The notes under the pieces are model-generated. The model saw only the letters and a list, made by a program, of their open reading frames with translations, had not been told where the DNA came from and ran no database searches. DNA of 14,009 nucleotides, taken from positions 1 to 14,009 of the forward strand of contig JACPXS010000097.1 in NCBI GenBank assembly GCA_016196415.1. Direction: 5' to 3'. Below are positions 6,085 to 12,471 of this stretch, one piece after another. This DNA is from Candidatus Omnitrophota bacterium. Lineage in GTDB: Bacteria; Omnitrophota; Koll11; Aquiviventales; Aquiviventaceae. The translations under genes were made by a program, and so were the position numbers. Position 1 is the first letter of the stretch, and each line of letters starts with the position of its first letter.

Positions 6085-6131
6085 GCATCACGATGGGCGC
6101 GCTGTTCACGGGTCGAGAGTCAAGGCTCTAG

Positions 6132-6158
6132 CAGGCTGCGGAAAAACCCCGCAGCCTG
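6132..6158. repeat. 10-bp-stem hairpin in the putA leader
   Basis: CAGGCTGCGG (6132-6141) and CCGCAGCCTG (6149-6158) are perfect complements around the 7-nt loop AAAAACC. No T-run follows, so it is not a canonical terminator. The form CAGGCTGCnGAAAAA recalls palindromic repeats or transposon ends seen in other environmental genomes. I recall this only from memory, and no transposase is nearby. Confidence 0.6.
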
Positions 6159-6238
6159 GTTCAAGGTTCGAGGCTCAAGGTTCAAGGGAACCGCCGCGCT
6201 CGCCGGAGACGGCTTCGAGCCTCCTTGAACCTTCAACC
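6158..6238. repeat. Heptamer repeats in inverted arrangement before putA
   Basis: GGTTCAA, GGTTCGA, GGCTCAA and GGTTCAA run in tandem at 6158-6185. The opposite strand of 6211-6238 shows GGTTGAA, GGTTCAA and a diverged continuation. AAGGTTCAAGG (6177-6187) pairs perfectly with CCTTGAACCTT (6223-6233). The right arm ends exactly where the possible GTG start of putA (6239) begins. Confidence 0.7.
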
Positions 6239-6256
6239 GTGAACACTCGTCACACG

Positions 6257-9235
6257 ATGACGCCACGCGCCTCACTGAGTGGAGGGCTTGACCTCCACGC
6301 GCTTGAAGCCCGAATCCAGGCGATCGGCCGCGAGCTGTTCGCCGCGGCACGGCGGGAGCACGCGCACCTATCCGTTCTGAACCGCTGGACTGCCCAGGTG
6401 CTTTCTTGGTGTCTTTCGGACCCGGAGCTGAAGGCGGACATCCTTCGCTTCATCGATGTGTTGCCGAGCCTGAAGACGCCGCGGGAGATCGCGCGTCACG
6501 TGCGGGAATATTTCCCGGCGTCCGTGAAGCTGCCGCCCGCGCTTCGCCTCGGCTCGCACTTGGCGCATCCAGGGCTCCTGACGCATGGCGCGCTCGCCGC
6601 CGTGATCCGGCAGCTCATCGAGCAGGTCGCGCGCCAGTTCATCGCGGAGCACCACCCGGAAGGGGCTGCCCGGGTGATCCGCGCGCTGGCCGCGCAAGGG
6701 GCTTCCTGCAGCCTTGATATCCTGGGAGAGCAGGTGTTGAGCGACCCCGAAGCCGATCGCTATGTTGCGCAATGCGTCGAGTTGCTGCGGGAGAGCGCAG
6801 CCGCCGACGCCGCGCGTCCCACCGGCCGATCGCCCATCACCTGCGGGCCCCGAGCGAACGTCTCCGTCAAGCCATCGGCGCTGAGTCCGCGGTTCGATCC
6901 CATCAGCCCGACCCAGAGCCTTGAGCGCGCCACCCGACGACTGCTCCCCCTGCTTCATCTGGCCGTTGAGCGCGATGCCTTGGTCAATCTGGATATGGAG
7001 CACTCCGAGCTGCGGGACCTCACGCTGGAGCTGGCCAAGCAGTTGCTCCTACACTCCCAGGTCGGGTCCCGTCTCCGGTTGGGCATCGTGATCCAGGCCT
7101 ACCTGCGAGATTCGGAGTCGGTGCTGGAGGAGTTGTTGGAGTGGCTCGCGGCGCATGAGCGCACAATCACGATCCGCTTGGTCAAAGGGGCCTACTGGGA
7201 CTCGGAGCTGGCCCAGGCCAGGCAGTGCCAGTGGCCGGTTCCCGTCTATCAGGAGAAGGCGGAAACGGACGCGGCCTTCGAGCGCCTGACGCGGCGGCTG
7301 TTGAGCGCCGCCCCGCGAGCGACCACGGCGATCGCCTCCCACAATCTTCGCGCCATCGCACACGCGATGGCATTCGCGGAAGCGTTGGGGCTGGCCAAGG
7401 ACCAGCTTGAGTTCCAACTGCTCTACGGCATGGGCGAGGCGATTCAAGGAGCGATCGTCTCGCTCGGCTACCCGGTGAGGGTCTATACCCCTATTGGCGA
7501 GCTGATCCCCGGGATGGCCTACCTCGTGCGGCGCCTCCTGGAGAACACCGCGAACGAATCCTTCCTTCGACGGGATTGGGTTCAGGAGCAAAGCGCCGAC
7601 GAGTTGCTGCGTCTCCCGACGGTCGCCGAGGCCTCCGTGTCCGGCGCGCGCTCCGGCGCGACGCCGGGATGGATCGGTGAACCGCTCGCCGATTTTGCCA
7701 AGGCGCCTGCAAGAGCCCGGATGGTGGAAGCCCTCACGCTGGTGCACACGAAACTGGGCGAGGCGTATCCGCTGCTGGTGGGCCCCGACAAGATCCGGAC
7801 GGCCCAGCGGCTGAGCGTCTGCAACCCGGCTCGTCCGGATGAAGTCGTGGGAGCCGTGGCGCGCGCGACGTTGGCCGATGTCAATCGCGCGGTCCATACG
7901 GCGCGAGAGGCGCAGGTGACGTGGGCCAAGACGCCCGCGCAGGAGCGCGTGGCGTGCGTGCGCCGGGCGGCGACCCTCATGCGCGAACGGCGATCTGAGC
8001 TGGCGGCGTGGGAAGTGCTTGAGGTGGGAAAGACCTGGCGCGAGGCCGACGTGGATGTCGTGGAAGCGATCGACCACCTGGAGTACTACAGCCAGAGCAT
8101 GATGGCGTTCGCCGACGGCAAGCCGTTGCTCCAGCTGCCTGGCGAGCGCAACCTCTATACCTATCGTCCTCGCGGGGTGGCGGTCGTGATTGCGCCGTGG
8201 AATTTCCCGAGCGCGATTCTCATGGGGATGGCCTCGGCGGCCCTCGTGAGCGGCAACGCGGTCATCCTCAAGCCGGCCGAGCAGTCGTCGGTCATTGCCG
8301 CGCACCTGGCGCACCTGTGTCGAGCCGCCGGCGTCCCGCCCGGGGTGCTCCAGTATCTCCCTGGTCTGGGCGAGGAGGTTGGCGCAGCGCTCGTCCAGCA
8401 TCCCGGAACGGATGTCGTGCTCTTTACCGGATCAAAAGCCGTCGGGCTGTCGATTCTCGAAGCGTGCGCGAAGGTCGCGCCGGGGCAGCGGCAGGTGAAG
8501 CACGTCGTGGCGGAAATGGGCGGAAAGAACGCGATCATCGTCGACGCCGATGCGGATCTGGATGCGGCGGTGTCGGGGATCCTCCGGTCCGCGTTCAGCT
8601 ATGGCGGGCAAAAGTGCTCCGCGGCTTCTCGGGTCATCGTGCACGAGGCGGTCTACGATCGGTTGCTCTCCCGGTTGGTGGACGCGACGGATCGGCTGGT
8701 GGTGGGCGATCCCGCCGATCCCGGCACTGATCTGGGGCCGCTGATTGAGGCATCGGCCAAGCGGCGCCTGCTGGAGGCGATGGCGCGCGCGGCTCGCGTG
8801 GGCCGGATGGCCTACCGGTATCCCGATGCGCACCTGCCGAGGGCCGGGCACTTCGTTGGCCCGGCGATTGCTGTTGAGATCCCCCCGCGCGATCTCCTTG
8901 CGACCGAAGAGCTGTTCGGCCCTTTGCTGTGCGTGTTTCGCGTCGCGAATGTTGAAGAGGCGCTGGCGCTCGCCAACGACACCGACTACGCGCTCACCGG
9001 AGGCGTCTACTCCAGGTCGCCAGCCCACATCGCGCAGGCGATGCGCGCGTTTGACGTGGGGAATCTGTATGTCAATCGCCCGATTACCGGCGCGATGGTG
9101 GGTCGGCAGCCCTTCGGCGGCCATCGGCTCTCAGGTCTCGGCGTCAAGGCCGGCGGTCCGGATTACCTCCTGCACCTGCTCCTGCCACAGACGATCTGCA
9201 CCAACACCGCCCGCCACGACATCCCGATCGAGTGA
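6257..9235 (+). CDS. putA: Bifunctional proline dehydrogenase / L-glutamate gamma-semialdehyde dehydrogenase (PutA)
   Basis: 992 residues from ATG 6257 (998 from GTG 6239; neither has a Shine-Dalgarno). Proline is oxidised to P5C by an FAD-dependent barrel, and P5C hydrolyses to glutamate semialdehyde, which an NAD-dependent aldehyde dehydrogenase oxidises to glutamate. An N-terminal helical region is followed by proline dehydrogenase (about 175-440) with LDMEHSELRDL, IRLVKGAYWD (K310), LYGMGEAIQGA and YLVRRLLENTANESF (R425, R426, E429). The ALDH domain (about 505-975) has APWNFP (N649), AEMGGKN (E753), GGQKCSAAS (catalytic C787), ATEELFGP, and near the end VNRPITGAMVGRQPFGG and KAGGPDYL. The length fits type A PutA without a ribbon-helix-helix DNA-binding domain or C-terminal ALDH-like extension, so it is probably not its own repressor. 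It is divergent from the genes that would make its substrate. Confidence 0.96.
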   Translation: MTPRASLSGGLDLHALEARIQAIGRELFAAARREHAHLSVLNRWTAQVLSWCLSDPELKADILRFIDVLPSLKTPREIARHVREYFPASVKLPPALRLGSHLAHPGLLTHGALAAVIRQLIEQVARQFIAEHHPEGAARVIRALAAQGASCSLDILGEQVLSDPEADRYVAQCVELLRESAAADAARPTGRSPITCGPRANVSVKPSALSPRFDPISPTQSLERATRRLLPLLHLAVERDALVNLDMEHSELRDLTLELAKQLLLHSQVGSRLRLGIVIQAYLRDSESVLEELLEWLAAHERTITIRLVKGAYWDSELAQARQCQWPVPVYQEKAETDAAFERLTRRLLSAAPRATTAIASHNLRAIAHAMAFAEALGLAKDQLEFQLLYGMGEAIQGAIVSLGYPVRVYTPIGELIPGMAYLVRRLLENTANESFLRRDWVQEQSADELLRLPTVAEASVSGARSGATPGWIGEPLADFAKAPARARMVEALTLVHTKLGEAYPLLVGPDKIRTAQRLSVCNPARPDEVVGAVARATLADVNRAVHTAREAQVTWAKTPAQERVACVRRAATLMRERRSELAAWEVLEVGKTWREADVDVVEAIDHLEYYSQSMMAFADGKPLLQLPGERNLYTYRPRGVAVVIAPWNFPSAILMGMASAALVSGNAVILKPAEQSSVIAAHLAHLCRAAGVPPGVLQYLPGLGEEVGAALVQHPGTDVVLFTGSKAVGLSILEACAKVAPGQRQVKHVVAEMGGKNAIIVDADADLDAAVSGILRSAFSYGGQKCSAASRVIVHEAVYDRLLSRLVDATDRLVVGDPADPGTDLGPLIEASAKRRLLEAMARAARVGRMAYRYPDAHLPRAGHFVGPAIAVEIPPRDLLATEELFGPLLCVFRVANVEEALALANDTDYALTGGVYSRSPAHIAQAMRAFDVGNLYVNRPITGAMVGRQPFGGHRLSGLGVKAGGPDYLLHLLLPQTICTNTARHDIPIE

Positions 9236-9241
9236 TCCTCC

Positions 9242-9269
9242 AAAAAGGGGCCCCGCCGGCTACGGCAGG
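9242..9269 (-). terminator. Possible intrinsic terminator of the helicase-M48 unit
   Basis: On the - strand CCTGCCG (9269-9263) can pair with CGGCGGG (9258-9252) across the loop TAGC, with one T-G pair; five bases later a run of five T follows (9246-9242). The gap between stem and T-run is longer than ideal. The stem includes the M48 stop codon. putA ends at 9235 on the opposite strand. Confidence 0.4.
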
Positions 9270-10402
9270 CGTCGTGTGGATGGCGCGGACGCCTCCAGCG
9301 CATCAATCTGGCGCTGGAGGTTCGTCCAACTGATCGATTCTGACGGATAGAGCCGTTGGATCTTGCGCAGGGACCGGCGATGCTCCTCCACGTCGCGAGC
9401 GCGTGGCCCCTGCGGCGCTAGGGGAGAAGATGCCTGCAATTCGGGGAGCCGATCGCGCTCCGACGATAGGTACCGTTCCAGATACGCGTACCGCAACTCC
9501 ATGTACGGGTGCGTTCGAAGCAACGGCCATGGATTGTCAAATCGGGCGAAGTCCCGCAAGAGATCCAACGCCGCCTGCGGCTTGAATCCCGCCTGGATCA
9601 CGTAGCGGATCCCCAGCTGATCCGCTTCAAGCTCCTGCTCCTGGCTATAGCCGCTGTTGGCCACATCACGCAGCAGTGACGCGGTGTCGACCGCAAACCG
9701 CCCCATCTGCTGTGCCGAGGGGCCGGCCTGCTGCGTGGCCGCAGAAGCGCCCGCCGCGACCAACGCCAGCAGGAACTGTTGTTGTTCAAGCATCCGGTAG
9801 CGCTTGACGAGATGCTGGGCGACGGTATGGGCCAATTCATGAGCCAGCACGAACGCCAGCTCTGCCTCGACTTCGCTCGGCATTCGCCCTGAGCGAGGCG
9901 AAGCCGAGTCGAAGGGCTCATCCTGCCGGCTGCCACGGCCGGTGAGATACCGCACCAGTCCCGATGAGATGTAGATCCGGCCATCGGCCAGCGCTGCCGC
10001 GTTCGGATCCCGATCCGTATAGAGGGAGGCTCGATAGCGCAAGGTTGGACGTTCGGTGATCCGGCTCAGTCGGTCGATGATCCGCTGGATCGGCAGTCCT
10101 CCAAGCCGTTCCTCGTCCCCGATGGGTCTTGTCCCTGGCCGTTCGAACTCCTCCGCTTGCGCCGCGCTGATCGTCCGCTCAATCTGGATGGCTTCGGCGG
10201 ACTCCTCCGGTTGCGGGCTCGGCCGAATCATGTACTGCGGCGTCGCGCATCCCGACAGCAGCGCAAGGGCCACCCCGTACGAGACGCTTCTCTGGTTCGC
10301 CCCAGACGTTCGTTGAGTGACCCATCGCCGTGTCCCGGCTTGCAAGCCCGGTGGGATCGGCGCGCCAGAACGGTTACCCCAGTCTGAGTTGCGCTTCGGC
10401 AT
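9260..10402 (-). CDS. M48-family zinc metalloprotease, predicted lipoprotein
   Basis: 380 residues from ATG 10402. The zinc site is clear: LAHELAHTVAQH has HEXXH at residues 187-191, and the third ligand lies in EQELEADQLG (E256). The family includes BepA/LoiP, envelope proteases that degrade misfolded outer-membrane proteins. VSYGVALALLSGC is a lipobox (C52), so the mature protein should be lipid-anchored in the envelope. The start is uncertain: ATG 10402 overlaps the helicase end by 29 nt and gives an unusually long basic region before the lipobox, whereas TTG 10345 gives a more normal 32-residue signal. The helicase lies upstream in the same direction. Residues about 162-173, just before the zinc-binding helix, are encoded by a palindromic repeat (9886-9917). 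The C-terminal third has no recognised domain. Confidence 0.85.
   Translation of the reverse strand: MPKRNSDWGNRSGAPIPPGLQAGTRRWVTQRTSGANQRSVSYGVALALLSGCATPQYMIRPSPQPEESAEAIQIERTISAAQAEEFERPGTRPIGDEERLGGLPIQRIIDRLSRITERPTLRYRASLYTDRDPNAAALADGRIYISSGLVRYLTGRGSRQDEPFDSASPRSGRMPSEVEAELAFVLAHELAHTVAQHLVKRYRMLEQQQFLLALVAAGASAATQQAGPSAQQMGRFAVDTASLLRDVANSGYSQEQELEADQLGIRYVIQAGFKPQAALDLLRDFARFDNPWPLLRTHPYMELRYAYLERYLSSERDRLPELQASSPLAPQGPRARDVEEHRRSLRKIQRLYPSESISWTNLQRQIDALEASAPSTRRLP
9886..9917. repeat. Palindromic repeat inserted in the M48 coding sequence
   Basis: Arms GCCCT (9886-9890) and AGGGC (9913-9917) enclose GGC-GAA-GCC. The opposite strand reads GCCCTTCGAC ... GCTCAGGGC, matching the repeat at 15-37. 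It encodes PFDSASPRSG on the - strand without breaking the frame, in the stretch between VRYL and EVEAELAFVLAHE where M48 enzymes normally have only a short linker. Confidence 0.6.
10337..10348. repeat. 12-bp perfect palindrome at the helicase/M48 junction
   Basis: GGCTTGCAAGCC equals its own reverse complement. It lies just after the helicase stop (10374) and includes the possible TTG start of the M48 gene. It could be an operator or part of a repeat; nothing in the sequence decides. Confidence 0.4.
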
Positions 10403-12419
10403 CGATGACATCCCGGTTAATGCGTCGGATCGCGTACGTGGCATTGGCGCGCAGCGTCGCATCCCCCGTAGGGATCTCGGCGAGCTGGCGCAACAGCTGG
10501 ACGGCCATGCGAAAGTAACGCACGATTTCTCCTTCGTCGACGTCGCACAGTTTGATGAGCCGATCAAAGGGCGCATTCGCCATCCACCTCTCCATGGCGT
10601 ACGTGAGATGATACGCTGGCACTTTCGTTTTCGGACTGATGCGCAGGCGCAGCTCTTCTTTGTGGATACTGGCCAGCGGCCCCTTGCAGAGTTCGGCCAG
10701 CCGCTTGCTCAGCTGGTGCGATTTAGGAGGATGGCTTCTGGGTCTCGGCTCATAGACGACGGCGGCCATCAGGACTCCCAGGGTTGTGGAATCAAGGGTG
10801 GTCAAGCGCTGCTGGGTATAGAGCTCTGTAAGGAGCAGCTCGTACCCGTAGACCCAGGAGCCGAATGCGCCTTTCGGGGTGAGCCGTTCCGCACCCGGCC
10901 GTGATGGCGCGGGGGAGGGGGTGGGCCGGTCGCGTTCTGCAGGACTCAGGGAGGCTACCCAGCTCGGGGGTGGAATCAGATATCCCATCGTGCTGAGGAG
11001 CTCAAGCTTTCGCTGCATCATCTCCAATCCGTCCTGGCGAGTTGCGCCGCTCGTCTGCGCGTAGTACAGCGTCTTGGGAAAGATCGACAGCAACGCCGGG
11101 CCGAGGCGGCGATACAGGTTCAAGAGCGTGGCGTAGGTGGTGTTGAATCGGCTGTGCACCGGCTCAAGCTTCGCCTGCAGCAGCTTCATGACGTCGGGAT
11201 ACGTCACATGCATCGGATTCACGCGCAGGTAGACGAATCCCGCCTCGTCCATCCCGCGTCGTCCCGCCCGGCCCGCCATTTGCAGAAACTCGCGTCGGCG
11301 AAGCAGCTGGAAGCCGCTGTCGGAGCGCTTCTTCAGCGTGTCGAGGACGACGCTGCGCGCCGGCATGTTGACGCCCAGCGCGAACGTTTCCGTCGTGACA
11401 ATCAGCTTCATCAGGCGGCTGGCGAAGCACCGCTCCAGCACTTCTTTGACCGTCGGCAGCATGCCGGCGTGATGATAGCCGACGCCTCGGTCGATGAGCC
11501 GGCCTAGGGCTTCCGCGCTGCGGTCATGGGCCAGCTGGAATCGGACGCATAGCGCATCGAACATCGCCCGCAACGCGGCGCGCTCCGCTTGGGTGAGGAG
11601 AGAACACCCCGAGAGTTCCCACGCCAGCTCCTCTGCCCGTCGACGGCCGAACGTGAAGACGATGCACGGCAGCCGGTCGCGATCCTGAAGCTCTTGAATG
11701 AGCTTTTCGAAGCGATTGGGGTGGACCGCCAGGTGGTGCCGAACCCGGGGGTTGCGCATCCGGGGTCGCCAGTCCTCCTGGCCTCCGTAGCCGATGCGCT
11801 TCAGCTCCTGCGGCGTGCTGAGGATGGCATTCTGGCATTGGAAGAGGAGGCTCAGCGGGACCGGGCGCCGGGTCTCCTCGATGATCTCGACGGGTCGCTG
11901 GTGGACGGTGCGGATCCACTGCGCCAGCTCCTCCACATTCGGGATGGTCGCGCTCAAGGCCAGCAGCTTGATGTGCTCCGGCGTAAACAAAATCGCCTCT
12001 TCCCAAACCGTTCCCCGTTCCGGGTCATCCAGGTAGTGAATTTCATCAAAGATCACCCAGGCATACGCCGCGAGGCGGTCGGGGTTCTCGAGGAGGGTGT
12101 TTCGGTAGATCTCGGTCGTCATGATCACGAGCGGGGCGGTGGGGTGGATCGTCACATCACCCGTCAGGATGCCGACTCGGCCCCCCCCGTAGCGGGCGGT
12201 AAAGTCGCGAAACTTCTGGTTGCTCAGCGCCTTGATGGGCGCGGTGTAGATCACGCGCTGCTGGCGCTGGAGCGTCCGGTCAATGACATAGTCCGCCAGG
12301 ACCGTCTTCCCGGATCCGGTTGGAGCGGCCACAAACAATGAGTGCCCCCGGTCAATGACCTCAATGGCTCGTTGCTGGAACGGATCATACGGGAACGGAT
12401 GGATCGAGCTACTCGTCAT
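10374..12419 (-). CDS. Ski2-like DEAD/DEAH-box RNA helicase (HelY/Mtr4 type)
   Basis: 681 residues from ATG 12419. Superfamily 2 motifs occur in order: APTGSGKT (32-39), TAPIKALSNQKF (59-70, motif Ia), DEIH (125-128), SAT (156-158), a second RecA domain with IVFTFGRRRAEELA, GVGYHHAGMLP, VTTETFALGVNMPAR, and QMAGRAGRRGMDEAG (380 onward, motif VI). The HHAGMLP and GVNMPAR forms mark the Ski2/Mtr4/HelY group, which unwinds RNA in processing and decay. Residues about 400-681 would hold the helical C-terminal part. The frame is open to 12524, but the promoter at 12468-12460 predicts transcription from about 12453, which rules out the upstream starts and supports 12419, with AGGG just upstream. The M48 gene follows on the same strand. 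Confidence 0.92.
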   Translation of the reverse strand: MTSSSIHPFPYDPFQQRAIEVIDRGHSLFVAAPTGSGKTVLADYVIDRTLQRQQRVIYTAPIKALSNQKFRDFTARYGGGRVGILTGDVTIHPTAPLVIMTTEIYRNTLLENPDRLAAYAWVIFDEIHYLDDPERGTVWEEAILFTPEHIKLLALSATIPNVEELAQWIRTVHQRPVEIIEETRRPVPLSLLFQCQNAILSTPQELKRIGYGGQEDWRPRMRNPRVRHHLAVHPNRFEKLIQELQDRDRLPCIVFTFGRRRAEELAWELSGCSLLTQAERAALRAMFDALCVRFQLAHDRSAEALGRLIDRGVGYHHAGMLPTVKEVLERCFASRLMKLIVTTETFALGVNMPARSVVLDTLKKRSDSGFQLLRRREFLQMAGRAGRRGMDEAGFVYLRVNPMHVTYPDVMKLLQAKLEPVHSRFNTTYATLLNLYRRLGPALLSIFPKTLYYAQTSGATRQDGLEMMQRKLELLSTMGYLIPPPSWVASLSPAERDRPTPSPAPSRPGAERLTPKGAFGSWVYGYELLLTELYTQQRLTTLDSTTLGVLMAAVVYEPRPRSHPPKSHQLSKRLAELCKGPLASIHKEELRLRISPKTKVPAYHLTYAMERWMANAPFDRLIKLCDVDEGEIVRYFRMAVQLLRQLAEIPTGDATLRANATYAIRRINRDVIDAEAQLRLG

Positions 12420-12458
12420 GCACCCTCGCAGTCTTCTGCAGATCGTCCATGCCGTGTA

Positions 12459-12464
12459 TATAAT
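12459..12464 (+). promoter_or_regulatory. Consensus -10 for the lectin-phosphodiesterase gene
   Basis: TATAAT at 12459-12464 is a perfect -10; seven bases later the ATG at 12472 begins. The -35 region is poor. The predicted transcript would start at or one base before the ATG, so the mRNA would be leaderless. It overlaps the opposite-strand promoter almost completely. Confidence 0.5.
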
Positions 12465-12468
12465 ACCA
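12460..12468 (-). promoter_or_regulatory. Extended -10 promoter of the helicase-M48 unit
   Basis: On the - strand 12468 to 12460 reads TGGTATTAT, an extended -10. Its start point near 12453 gives a leader of about 34 nt to the helicase ATG at 12419. It shares its hexamer bases with the + strand TATAAT, so the two divergent units should compete for polymerase. Confidence 0.5.
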
Positions 12469-12471
12469 CCC

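Noticed and set aside
6018..6131. AGGAGG (6018-6023) nine bases before an ATG at 6033 opening a 32-codon + strand ORF ending at 6131.
   Set aside because: The putA promoter -10 lies inside it, no promoter is seen upstream of it, and it runs through repeat DNA. The AGGAGG is the complement of the cyclodeaminase start region. Probably chance.
6158..6190. GGTTCGA-like T-arm suggesting a tRNA.
   Set aside because: The motif is one unit of a heptamer repeat (GGTTCAA, GGTTCGA, GGCTCAA); no acceptor stem or anticodon arm can be drawn.
7049..8401. 450-codon open frame on the - strand inside putA.
   Set aside because: It lies antisense to strongly conserved PutA domains, its translation is rich in Arg/His/Gly with no family likeness, and GC-rich genes often leave such open frames on the opposite strand.
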